Shown here: in pieces, positions 33,219 through 41,658 of the stretch
How positions within the stretch are numbered: position 1 is the stretch's first letter
Layout: each line of letters starts with the position of its first letter
Source: Chitinophaga polysaccharea
GTDB taxonomy: Bacteria; Bacteroidota; Bacteroidia; Chitinophagales; Chitinophagaceae
Direction of reading: 5' to 3'
DNA: 64,000 bases
NCBI RefSeq assembly: GCF_007829335.1
Contig: NZ_VIWO01000002.1
Coordinates: forward strand, 558,001 to 622,000
Notes under the pieces: model-generated
Database searches by the model: none
What the model saw: only the letters and a program-made list of their open reading frames with translations
Told to the model about the DNA's origin: nothing
Program-made: the position numbers and the translations under genes

Positions 33219-35856
33219 CTTATTAAACCATTTTTTATATCTATGCTGTGCCGCTCTGCTGTTGCTGCCTGTTAATCAATTGCGGGCACAAAGCGGCGGA
33301 AATGACATCCTTGCACATCCCTATACCCCACCTTCCAAACAGGGCACCATCCTTTTTTATATACAGGACATCCAGAAAAGTACAGGCGTTAGTGTATCCT
33401 ATAGTTCCAGTTTTCTTCATCTCAATAAAAGAGTTCAGTTGACCGGTACGGAACGTACCACCGGGGCGGTATTGACAACCATCCTGCAAGGAACAGGCAT
33501 ACAGGCCGCGGCCTTGAATGGGAAAATATTCCTGCTCCGGGAAAGTTCACAAACCCAGTATTACACCATCAGCGGCTTCGTAAAAGAAACGAACAGTAAT
33601 GAGGCTATCATCGGCGCTTCTGTGTATGATCCTGTTACCAAAAAAGGTACGGAGACCAACTCTTATGGCTTTTACAGTCTCCAGGTACCGGATAGCTGCC
33701 AGGGGGTGGTATTTTCACATATCAGTTACAAGCCCCTATTTCAGCATCTGCCGCCTCCCGACGAGGGGCAGCTGGACGTTCACCTGGAAACCAGGAGCAT
33801 GCTGCAGACCGTGGTGGTTAACGGAGAAAAAGAGGAAGTCAACTCCCAGCCGGGGTTTATCAATATGCCCGTAGGTTATGTGTCCAATTTCCCGGCGTTA
33901 CTGGGTGAAAAAGATGTACTCAAGTCGCTGCAGCTATATCCCGGCGCCAGCAGTTCCCTGGAAAGCAGCAGTAACCTGTTGATCAGGGGCGGCGCAGCAG
34001 ATCAGAACCTTTACCTGCTCGACGGAGTGCCCCTGTATCATACTGGCCACCTGTTCGGCCTCTTTTCTATTTTCAATGGCGACGCGGTAAAAGACGTTTC
34101 TCTTTACAAAGATGCTTTCCCGGCACGATATGGCGGGCGCCTGTCTTCCGTGGTAGATATCCGCACCAAAGATGGTAATATGAAGGAATGGCATGGCAGT
34201 GTTACCGCCAGCCCCGTTTCCGCCAGCGCCTTACTGGAAGGACCTATTGTAAAAGATAAGAGTGCTGTATTGCTGTCTGTCAGAAGATCCCTGGTAGATG
34301 CGCTGTACGGGCAAACTTATCTCAAAGACTATGGCCGGTATTACCTGTATGATGTCAACTTTAAACTCAACCAGGTTATCAATAATAAAAACCGGGTGTA
34401 TGTGAGCTTTTATAAGGGACAGGATAAGATGTTTATCCAGAGTACCAACCCGGTGATACAGCTATTTGACGATTATAATTTTGACTGGAGTAATATTACG
34501 GCGGCCGTAAAATGGACCCGGGTAGTAAATCCCAGGGTGTTCTCCAATACCACCGCTACCTACAGCCGGTTTTACAACCTCTTTACGCAAAACTCTATTA
34601 TCCCGCTTACGATCAACGACTCGCTGTTTGTAAAGGGTAAGGGAGTTTCGCGGATCCGCGATATTGCTGTAAGAAATGAAACAGAATATAATGTCAGTAA
34701 CCGGCAACATATTTCGCTGGGTGGGGGCTATACCTATCACAACTTTGCACCTACAGCCTATCATACCAATATTTCCGCAGGAGAAGCCGCAGTGCGGAAG
34801 GCGCCCATTTATTACATGTCGGAGGTAACGGCCTATGCAGAAGATGAACTCAGTTTATTCAATGATAAGCTGATTGTGCGCCCTGGCCTGCATTTCGGGG
34901 CATTGATACAATCTTCATCTTTTTATGCCAGCGCCCAGCCCCGGATCATGGTACGCTGGCAGCTGCCCCAGTCGCAATTCGTACAGGTATCGTTTGCTAA
35001 AATGACGCAGTTCGTGCATCAACTGACCACGCCTGTGATTAACCTCCCTACCGACCTGTGGGTACCCAGCACCGACAATATTAAACCGGAACATGCTTTT
35101 TCCTATAGCCTCTCCTACCAACGGCAATGGAGTCCGGACTGGCGGTTCAACGTAAACTTGTACTATAAGCAATTGAAGAATATCGTTACCACCAATACCG
35201 TATTGAATATATTTGACAACTCCGATCTGTGGGAAAAGAAAGTGATCGCAGGCAATGGTTATAATTATGGGAGCGAAATTCTGCTGGAAAAAACACAGGG
35301 AAAACTCACCGGCGTTTTTTCCTATACCCTGTCCTGGGCATGGCGCCAGTTCGACCGCCTGAACGGAGGCAAAATGTTTCCCTATAAGGAAGATCGCCGG
35401 CACAATCTTTCCCTGGCGGTTAAATACCGGCTCAATGAGAAATGGAACCTTTCCGCATCCTGGAAGTTTGCCAGCGGCGCACCTTTCACGCTGCCAACAC
35501 AAATATTCCCTGACTTCGACTGGGCCCGCAACATACAGGGATACCTGGATGAACGTTACTCGCCTTTTTCTACCTTCCAGGTCAACTACCTGCCTTACAT
35601 AGCGCGATTAAATAACTATCGCCTCAACGCAGTTCATCATCTCGACCTGGGCGCCAATCTTTTTCTGGGTAGCAAACGGCGGTTCAAACATGTGATTTCA
35701 GGCGGTATTTACAATATCTACAACCGCTCCAATCCATTTATTGTGAGCTTTGATCAATTTTCTTACTTCGCGTATGATAACGTATACCCGTTACAGTTAT
35801 ATCAATACAGCCTGTTCAGGACGTTACCTTATCTGAGTTATACTTTCAAATTTTAA
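33148..35856 (+). CDS. TonB-dependent receptor with STN signalling domain
   Basis: About 902 residues from the ATG at 33148; other ATGs at 33136 and 33139 and a TTG at 33166 are alternatives. All ATG starts lie inside the FecR gene because the signal-peptide hydrophobic core (FLYLCCAALLLLPV) only begins at its end. The order is signal peptide, STN domain (about 55-125), a carboxypeptidase-regulatory-like domain (about 135-215), plug with LLIRGGAADQNLYLLDGVPLY, then a 22-strand-type barrel ending in F. The STN domain marks it as the signal source for the adjacent FecR/sigma pair. It is not SusC-like; its partner is DUF4249. Confidence 0.92.
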   Translation, partial: CMNYNYCLGLNTNRKATLSSLASSLLNHFLYLCCAALLLLPVNQLRAQSGGNDILAHPYTPPSKQGTILFYIQDIQKSTGVSVSYSSSFLHLNKRVQLTGTERTTGAVLTTILQGTGIQAAALNGKIFLLRESSQTQYYTISGFVKETNSNEAIIGASVYDPVTKKGTETNSYGFYSLQVPDSCQGVVFSHISYKPLFQHLPPPDEGQLDVHLETRSMLQTVVVNGEKEEVNSQPGFINMPVGYVSNFPALLGEKDVLKSLQLYPGASSSLESSSNLLIRGGAADQNLYLLDGVPLYHTGHLFGLFSIFNGDAVKDVSLYKDAFPARYGGRLSSVVDIRTKDGNMKEWHGSVTASPVSASALLEGPIVKDKSAVLLSVRRSLVDALYGQTYLKDYGRYYLYDVNFKLNQVINNKNRVYVSFYKGQDKMFIQSTNPVIQLFDDYNFDWSNITAAVKWTRVVNPRVFSNTTATYSRFYNLFTQNSIIPLTINDSLFVKGKGVSRIRDIAVRNETEYNVSNRQHISLGGGYTYHNFAPTAYHTNISAGEAAVRKAPIYYMSEVTAYAEDELSLFNDKLIVRPGLHFGALIQSSSFYASAQPRIMVRWQLPQSQFVQVSFAKMTQFVHQLTTPVINLPTDLWVPSTDNIKPEHAFSYSLSYQRQWSPDWRFNVNLYYKQLKNIVTTNTVLNIFDNSDLWEKKVIAGNGYNYGSEILLEKTQGKLTGVFSYTLSWAWRQFDRLNGGKMFPYKEDRRHNLSLAVKYRLNEKWNLSASWKFASGAPFTLPTQIFPDFDWARNIQGYLDERYSPFSTFQVNYLPYIARLNNYRLNAVHHLDLGANLFLGSKRRFKHVISGGIYNIYNRSNPFIVSFDQFSYFAYDNVYPLQLYQYSLFRTLPYLSYTFKF

Positions 35857-35858
35857 TC

Positions 35859-36890
35859 ATGAAATATCTCTTCTTCATATTACCCATGGCGGCCTGGTGG
35901 TTACTCACCGGATGCGAGCGGCAGTTACCCCTGCCAGATAACCATGCAGCGCCGCGGGCGGTGGTATACAGCGAGCTGGTGGCCGGGGAAGTACCGCAGG
36001 TGCTGGTAGGTAAAAGCAAGCCCGTAGCACCGGGTGTAGACAATGGATTTATACTGGTAAACAATGCCAGGGTAACACTCATGGACAAAAGCGGACAGGT
36101 ACTGGAGGAATTGCCTTATGTACCGGATACCACGCGGCCTATGAGTCTTTACCAGGGCAAGACGAAGCTACTGGGCGGCAAAACGTATACCGTGAAGGTA
36201 GAGGTTCCCGGACTGCGACCTATTACCGCGCAACCTCCTCCTACCATTCCTCCTCCCTTTAAGGTGGATTTACTGGATACTGTACGGACCTTGCTGAACG
36301 GACGTCCTGTATTACGTTTTCATTTTACGGTCTATCCTTTGCCTGGCGTAAGACAATATTTGGTGATGGAAGCGTTGAAACAAAGCGTAACACTGGATAC
36401 CTCCTTTACCTGGCAGGGCGTAAGATACCGGAAAAGTGAAAATGAAGCACTTTATGACCGGGTAAAAGATAAGCCTGGCATTGATATGAAAAAAGACAGC
36501 ATCTTCCTGAATGACTTTCTGCGCATTCCCTGCTACACCCAGGATGAAAATGCGGACAACAACCAGATTGGCGGGTTGAATGAAAACTATAACAGCATCT
36601 TATTTACGCAAATGGGAAAACCACTGACCACTTATTTTTATATCAATGCTACTGCCCTGAGTTCCAGTCCGGCGGAAGCCATTGCGCCAGTGGGCCGGGT
36701 ACAGGTATATGTAAAATCTGTTTCGAAGGAATATTATGACTTCCTGCTGACCTACGAAAAAGTAAAACGTAACCCGGGGTTAAACAGCCTTATTCAGGCC
36801 ATACAACTCCGCAGTAATATGCAGGGAGGCTTTGGCGTGGTAGGAGGTGTGTATCAGAAGCTTTACTCTTTGTATTATGATACCTTGTAA
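35859..36890 (+). CDS. DUF4249 family lipoprotein, partner of the TonB receptor
   Basis: A 343-residue lipoprotein: MKYLFFILPMAAWWLLTGC has a lipobox with Cys19. The body has the DUF4249 pattern (AVVYSELVAGEVPQVLVGKS, LLGGKTYTVKVEVPGLRPITA), which occurs in Bacteroidota next to TonB receptors of the non-SusC type. It is 2 bp after the receptor stop, so it is co-translated and probably sits on the outer membrane with the receptor to capture or gate a ligand. Ligand unknown. A perfect terminator follows. Confidence 0.9.
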   Translation: MKYLFFILPMAAWWLLTGCERQLPLPDNHAAPRAVVYSELVAGEVPQVLVGKSKPVAPGVDNGFILVNNARVTLMDKSGQVLEELPYVPDTTRPMSLYQGKTKLLGGKTYTVKVEVPGLRPITAQPPPTIPPPFKVDLLDTVRTLLNGRPVLRFHFTVYPLPGVRQYLVMEALKQSVTLDTSFTWQGVRYRKSENEALYDRVKDKPGIDMKKDSIFLNDFLRIPCYTQDENADNNQIGGLNENYNSILFTQMGKPLTTYFYINATALSSSPAEAIAPVGRVQVYVKSVSKEYYDFLLTYEKVKRNPGLNSLIQAIQLRSNMQGGFGVVGGVYQKLYSLYYDTL

Positions 36891-36900
36891 AAGGTATCTT

Positions 36901-36946
36901 AAAAACAACAAGGCCATGGTGTAGCAACCATGGCCTTGTTGTTTTT
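36901..36946. terminator. Bidirectional intrinsic terminator
   Basis: Arms 36901-36920 and 36927-36946 form a perfect 20-bp stem with a 6-nt loop. A GC-rich top (GGCCATGG) with A/T ends gives T-runs on both strands, between the convergent DUF4249 and M1 peptidase genes. Confidence 0.9.
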
Positions 36947-36949
36947 GAA

Positions 36950-38806
36950 TTATTTCAGCTCATATACATTATCTGCCTTATTGATATCCGCTACCCAGGT
37001 GCTTCCCAGGGTTACTTTTTTTACTTTTTTGGGAGAAGAAAATGTTAGCGAAACTGTTTTGTTTCCCTTTTCCCAGCAGGCAACACTCCGGTGCAGCTTC
37101 AGGGTGCTATTGTCTTCCAGCAATACCGTCACATCTACCGGCACAGGTTTGGTGCCTTTGGATATTATCTCCACCACCCCTTGCTTCCCTTTTTGCAATA
37201 CTTTACCGATGGCCAGGTCGGGGTATCCATTGTCAAAGAACCAGCTTTTCCAGAACCAGTTCATATTTCTACCGGCGCCGGTATTCATACAATTAAAGAA
37301 GTCGTAAGGCTGCGGATGTTTCCCGTGCCATTGTTCAATATAATAATGCAATGCTTTCAGGAAAAGACTATCGCCCAGCATATCCTTTACGTACAGGTAT
37401 CCTAATGCCGGCTTTGGATAGGAGTTGGTTACATAAGCTTCGGTGAGTTGGTTAGAAGGCGTGATAATTGGCAGATCGGCAGCTTTACCGGCAACGTAGT
37501 TATACGGCGCCATCCCATAGTCATCGATAATGGTGCTATCGATGCAGGGTGAAATGATCCACTCCCCAATGGTGGCCCATCCTTCATCCATCCAGGCGTA
37601 CAGCGTTTCGTTGGTACCCATATAAAAAGGGAACATGGTATGAAATACCTCGTGGTCGGTCAGTTCAATGGCCTGCGCCTTATCGCTCAGTGGATTATCG
37701 TTTACCATCATAGGATACTCCATCTGGTCGAGTCCATCAAACACTGTTTCATGGTTGTAGGGAAAAGGCCATTTAGGAAAGTGATGGCTCATTTTATCAA
37801 CCGTTATGCGGGCATAACGTACTACATCGAAGAAATCGGCATGATTGGGATTAAATGCTACATCAACGCGGGTACGTCGTTTGGTTTGATCATCTACCTG
37901 CACACTGGTGGCATTCCAGCAATAGTGATTACTGAGGGCAAACGCAAAATCGGGTACGTTGGTGGCTTCGAAGCGCCAGGTATTGGTATTACGCTTAGGG
38001 CTGATATTACCCGCGCGGATATCGCTGGTATCTATCACTGCTATAATATCATTACTCTTTTCGGCAGCTGTTATCCGCTGCACATATTTATCAGCATATA
38101 CTTCGCTGGTATTTTTGAGATCGCCGGTAGCCCATACCTGGTACGCACCGGGAACGGTAATGGCTACACGGAAATCGCTGAAGTCGTTATAAAACTCCAG
38201 CATGCCCATATAATTGATCATATCCCAGCCATTGATATCATCGTATACGGCGATACGAGGAAAGAAATAGGCAATAAAATAGGCGCCGGTATCGATGGAT
38301 CCTGCGCGGATATGGGTATTCTCGTTCAGGATATAGGAGAAATCAAGATCAAATTTCAGCGACTGCCCGGGATACAGCGCCGGGATATTCACGGGCATGT
38401 TAGTTCCTTTGGTGGGTGTCATCACCGGATGATCCTTCCCGTTGATCTTCATATTTTTAATCACCACGCCCTCTATCAGGTCATCTGCCGACACGGGCAT
38501 ATTTCTCACGGCTCCTTTCTGGAAGAGGTTGGGAAACAATTTAAAATTAACGGAGTAAAGAGTATCCGGGCTGTTGTTGGTATATTGAATCGTTTCGGTG
38601 CCGGCTACCTGGTTGGTAGCTGGGTCGAAGTTGACCTGGATATCGTACCCGGCTTTATTCTGCCAGTATTTACTCCCCGGGGCGCCGCTATAGCTACGGG
38701 TTTGCCGGTCGTACGCCTTTTTGAAGCCAAGTGGCATGTACAATGGGGTTTGTGCTATCACCTGGCTGGTGGCGGCCAGGAGTAAAAAAATGAAAACTTT
38801 CCTCAT
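36950..38806 (-). CDS. Secreted M1 family metallopeptidase
   Basis: A 618-residue gluzincin peptidase with an N-terminal signal peptide (KVFIFLLLAATSQVIAQ). The zinc site is HEVFH followed 18 residues later by the glutamate in WMDEGWA, the HExxH-18-E of aminopeptidase N-like enzymes. The usual GAMEN exopeptidase loop is not clear; a related position reads DQMEYPMMVND. The start is the ATG at 38806 (a TTG lies two codons upstream). The role is probably removal of residues from peptides outside the cytoplasm; the exact specificity is unknown. Confidence 0.9.
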   Translation of the reverse strand: MRKVFIFLLLAATSQVIAQTPLYMPLGFKKAYDRQTRSYSGAPGSKYWQNKAGYDIQVNFDPATNQVAGTETIQYTNNSPDTLYSVNFKLFPNLFQKGAVRNMPVSADDLIEGVVIKNMKINGKDHPVMTPTKGTNMPVNIPALYPGQSLKFDLDFSYILNENTHIRAGSIDTGAYFIAYFFPRIAVYDDINGWDMINYMGMLEFYNDFSDFRVAITVPGAYQVWATGDLKNTSEVYADKYVQRITAAEKSNDIIAVIDTSDIRAGNISPKRNTNTWRFEATNVPDFAFALSNHYCWNATSVQVDDQTKRRTRVDVAFNPNHADFFDVVRYARITVDKMSHHFPKWPFPYNHETVFDGLDQMEYPMMVNDNPLSDKAQAIELTDHEVFHTMFPFYMGTNETLYAWMDEGWATIGEWIISPCIDSTIIDDYGMAPYNYVAGKAADLPIITPSNQLTEAYVTNSYPKPALGYLYVKDMLGDSLFLKALHYYIEQWHGKHPQPYDFFNCMNTGAGRNMNWFWKSWFFDNGYPDLAIGKVLQKGKQGVVEIISKGTKPVPVDVTVLLEDNSTLKLHRSVACWEKGNKTVSLTFSSPKKVKKVTLGSTWVADINKADNVYELK

Positions 38807-38871
38807 AAACAATTTAAAGCAGTAGGATCAAATGTAGGGAATAAAGAGGAAACTGAGCCGCTGTATTGCGG

Positions 38872-39243
38872 TCAATTTGTGGGGCTGGGCGTCCCGTGAC
38901 GGGAGGTATCTGTGGGTGATGCAGGCGCCTGGGTGGAGTCAACCCGAAGCGGCGCAGCCGCACTGTCATTTACTGCGGCGGTGCTGTCTTTTCCATGTCC
39001 GCTTTCACCCGGCAACGGAATAGTGGGCTTTGAACTCCTGCGTTTCGACGAATACCCTGATGCCGTTCCCCGTTGTTGCATGTCCTTCATTGTTTTTTTA
39101 TCGAAGAGGTAACGGGGATGTTTTTCCGGCCGGAGCCCCCGGTCGAACTGGGCCTCTGCTCCTACTGCCGGCGCCTGGTAGATTTTCTGCGAGGAGTGGC
39201 AGGAAAGTAATAACAAGATGGGTGACCATACCAGCAGTTTCAT
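38872..39243 (-). CDS. Small lipoprotein with disordered tail
   Basis: From the ATG at 39243 this is a 123-residue protein with a short type II signal (MKLLVWSPILLLLSC, lipobox Cys15). The middle part is basic (PEKHPRYLFDKKTMKDMQQRG, KRRSSKP) and the last 50 residues are Ser/Thr/Ala/Pro/Asp-rich and probably unstructured. I recognise no domain. It stands upstream of the M1 gene on the same strand with a 65-bp gap, so joint expression is possible. Confidence 0.6.
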   Translation of the reverse strand: MKLLVWSPILLLLSCHSSQKIYQAPAVGAEAQFDRGLRPEKHPRYLFDKKTMKDMQQRGTASGYSSKRRSSKPTIPLPGESGHGKDSTAAVNDSAAAPLRVDSTQAPASPTDTSRHGTPSPTN

Positions 39244-39555
39244 ATTGGTAGATTTGTGCAGTGGTAAACGCAATTATCCCTGCATTTGAATACAGTATAC
39301 GGGGTATGGGATGGGACAGCCTAAAAACGCTAAAAAGCCGGGGTTTAGTATCCATTACTGCTCAGGAAGGTGCGTAATCAGTTCATATGAAATCTACCGG
39401 TATTTTGAAATTCAAGGATGCTGTATTAAATTTATCGTAAATTCACTGGTTGTCATCCCCTTATCCTAATATTTTATATCTTTAATTACTATTTCAATCC
39501 CGATGAAAACCCTCCTGCAGGAGAGTCACGGCCACAACGTTATTAACAAAGTACT

Positions 39556-40629
39556 ATGAAAGTATCAACAACCAGCTTCCCAAGCGTTTTTGAGACCGCA
39601 TTTGGAAACACCGAAAACTCAAGTAAGGACTTACTCAACGGATTAAAAATTAAAAAAGATGAAGCCTGGTACCTGGTAGGCAATCTCGCAAAGAGAGGTG
39701 GCATCAATCCGGGCCGGGTGACCAATGCCTCTCCTACGGAAGAAGATTATGAAATATTGTTTAAAGCTGCGTTGTTGAATACAATCGATAAGGTACAGCA
39801 GCCAATAGCCCTGACCGTTGGTTTTCCCTTCTCTACCTACAATATCTACAAAAATGCGGCGGAACAATTTTTAAGTAAAAGACATTTCCTGATCGACTAC
39901 GATACCCAAACTTACAATACCAAGGGCTCGTTTAAGAAAGCGATGTTTGATATTGAGAAGTATGAAGTTATCCCTGAAATTGTGGGTGGTATTATTGGTT
40001 TGAAGAAGACCATTAATGAACCGCAGCTCGACAACTTCATCGCCGTTAGTTTTGGATTTGGTACCATTGAAGGTGGTATGGCCACCGGCGATGGGCTGAT
40101 TCACCGTACCTGCTTCAGTTCTCACGGCATCCGTTATGCGATCAACAATCTTACCCGTGAGCTAAACCAGAAACATTACCTGGAAATGAAGAATGAGCAC
40201 CAAGTGGATGATGCCTTTATGAAAGGTTCCATCTTCACCAACCGCAAGCGCATAGATCTGCGCGATATGCGTAAAGGCGTGCTCACACAATATTATAAAG
40301 AAGTAGTATCACCGTTGATGCGCAGTTATTTTACCGACCTGGATTTTGAAACCTGCGAGAAAATTTATCTCATGGGTGGCGGCGCCCATTACCGGGAACT
40401 GACGGATGCCTTTGTAGAAGAGTTCCGTGACTTTATTCCTGTAGAAGTAGCACCTGAACCGGAAAAGCTCATGAGTATTGGTTATCTTTATAATTCATTA
40501 AGAATTTCAGATAACAAACCACAGCGGAGTGTGGGCCTGGATCTCGGTAACTCCAGTTCTATTATTTCAACTTTTGAGGACCAGCAACAGCATACTCCTA
40601 CTATAACACCTAATCCTATCACCCTCTAA
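39556..40629 (+). CDS. ParM/StbA-like actin-like ATPase, apparently circularly permuted
   Basis: A 357-residue actin-fold protein. FPS (residues 8-10), a YLVGNLAKRG segment (39-48), LTVGFPFSTY (87-96), a phosphate-2-like VSFGFGTIEGG (164-174) and an adenosine motif IYLMGGGAHY (270-279) follow the ParM order. The phosphate-1 motif, normally at the very N-terminus, is absent there and instead VGLDLGNSSSIIS appears at 326-338 near the C-terminus, as expected for a circular permutation. An in-frame TAA 12 bp before the ATG rules out a lost N-terminus. The phosphate-2 aspartate is Ser165. A bactofilin gene follows after 9 bp. Filament formation and partner binding are inferred. Confidence 0.8.
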   Translation: MKVSTTSFPSVFETAFGNTENSSKDLLNGLKIKKDEAWYLVGNLAKRGGINPGRVTNASPTEEDYEILFKAALLNTIDKVQQPIALTVGFPFSTYNIYKNAAEQFLSKRHFLIDYDTQTYNTKGSFKKAMFDIEKYEVIPEIVGGIIGLKKTINEPQLDNFIAVSFGFGTIEGGMATGDGLIHRTCFSSHGIRYAINNLTRELNQKHYLEMKNEHQVDDAFMKGSIFTNRKRIDLRDMRKGVLTQYYKEVVSPLMRSYFTDLDFETCEKIYLMGGGAHYRELTDAFVEEFRDFIPVEVAPEPEKLMSIGYLYNSLRISDNKPQRSVGLDLGNSSSIISTFEDQQQHTPTITPNPITL

Positions 40630-40638
40630 TTTCTACGT

Positions 40639-41109
40639 GTGATCAGTGTCAGACATCTATTCCGAAATATAATTGTCCCCGGAGCTTTTCGTATTCCTAA
40701 AACTGTGTCCGTCAACGGCAGCATTGACGCTTCTGTTTCGGGCCGTATCGATGGTAATGTGAGGGGCGATGTAAAAACCACCGGTAAGCTGGTGGTAAGT
40801 GAAACGGCGAGCATTCGTGGCCATATATATGCTACCGACCTGGTAGTACATGGAAAAGTGTATGGCGATGTTTACATCAGCAACAAAGCACATATCAGCA
40901 ATAAAGCCCTGGTAAAGGGCGACGTAAATGCCATGGTGCTGGAAATAGAAGAAGGTGCGGTAGTAGAAGGCGCTATCCGCAAAAATGTGATGCCGGCTCC
41001 TAAAGCTACTTCTGAACTACCTGCAGAAGCGGCCATTGCGCAAACCGCCATTGCTCCTGCCGATGCAGCCGGATCAGTAGAGGAAGAACAAAATACCAGT
41101 TGGTTCTGA
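40639..41109 (+). CDS. Bactofilin (polymer-forming cytoskeletal protein)
   Basis: A 156-residue protein with a GTG start. Residues about 22-118 are a bactofilin domain: a right-handed beta-helix of repeated strand units (VNGSIDASVSGRIDGNVRGDVKTTGKLVVSETASIRG...), with glycine at regular intervals. Bactofilins make non-nucleotide filaments that position cell-wall or chromosome-segregation factors. The last 35 residues are an Ala/Pro/Glu-rich tail. It starts 9 bp after the actin-like gene and is followed by a strong terminator, so the two form a two-gene operon. Confidence 0.88.
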   Translation: MISVRHLFRNIIVPGAFRIPKTVSVNGSIDASVSGRIDGNVRGDVKTTGKLVVSETASIRGHIYATDLVVHGKVYGDVYISNKAHISNKALVKGDVNAMVLEIEEGAVVEGAIRKNVMPAPKATSELPAEAAIAQTAIAPADAAGSVEEEQNTSWF

Positions 41110-41133
41110 TATCTCTCCCATCATATTTTATTA

Positions 41134-41167
41134 AAAACGGCTGTTTCTTATTGGAAACAGCCGTTTT
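41134..41167. terminator. Bidirectional intrinsic terminator after the bactofilin gene
   Basis: A perfect 14-bp stem (41134-41147 and 41154-41167) with a 6-nt loop. AAAA and TTTT ends provide a T-run on each strand, between the convergent bactofilin and DUF3820 genes. Confidence 0.85.
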
Positions 41168-41196
41168 GCTTATCTCGCAGGTGCGTAAACGTTACC

Positions 41197-41427
41197 CTAT
41201 CTTTTGTTCTTCAACGGGTCCAGTAAAGCGGAAAGCCCGTTCATTTTTATGACCAGCATTGTTTCCAGCAGCATGCCCAGTTTGCCCTGGGGAAAGCCTT
41301 TTCGCTGAAACCATTCCAGGTAGCTAACGGGGAGGTCGCAAAGCACTACATCTTTATATTTTCCGAAAGGCATCTTCATCACGACAAGTTGTTTCAGCAG
41401 CTCCGGGTTGGGTGTGGTCATTTCCAT
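41197..41427 (-). CDS. DUF3820 family protein
   Basis: A 76-residue protein matching the DUF3820 family: MPFGKYKDVVLCDLPVSYLEWF is the signature, with a conserved Gly-Lys-Tyr near the N-terminus. Some annotations call this family a putative quorum-sensing-regulated virulence factor, which has no clear basis. It probably is cytoplasmic. Monocistronic. Confidence 0.85.
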   Translation of the reverse strand: MEMTTPNPELLKQLVVMKMPFGKYKDVVLCDLPVSYLEWFQRKGFPQGKLGMLLETMLVIKMNGLSALLDPLKNKR

Positions 41428-41519
41428 ACAGGCCAGTTTATCATTAATGCGACAAATGTAAATTATAAATCCGTTTTCACCAGCTTCTTCGTAATTTGTC
41501 GGTATTCAAACACGATCTT

Positions 41520-41648
41520 ATGAAAAATTACCTGTTACTGGCACTTCCCTTTGCCGCGTGTGTACAGCCCGGCGCCAAGATAAGTCTTACTAACGCAAAC
41601 ACGGTGATACAATGGCAAAATTGCACGCGATCATACCTACTACGATAA
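41520..41648 (+). CDS. Very short lipoprotein or lipoprotein-gene stub
   Basis: A 42-codon frame begins MKNYLLLALPFAACVQPGA, a type II signal with a lipobox cysteine at residue 14, followed by 28 residues (ISLTNANTVIQWQNCTRS...) and a stop. It may be a small lipoprotein or the head of a gene that has lost its body. The 11 bp after it lead to the stop of the convergent lipoprotein gene. No similarity is recognised. Confidence 0.3.
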   Translation: MKNYLLLALPFAACVQPGAKISLTNANTVIQWQNCTRSYLLR

Positions 41649-41658
41649 TAGTCACTGA

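Noticed and set aside
37640..38785. A 381-codon open frame antisense to the M1 peptidase.
   Set aside because: The opposite strand carries an HExxH-18-E peptidase with a signal peptide; the plus-strand translation has only low-complexity Ile/Gly/His composition.
39400..39555. A plasmid-type partition locus (parMRC) around the actin-like gene.
   Set aside because: No ParR-like small DNA-binding gene and no array of direct repeats flank it; the partner gene is a bactofilin.
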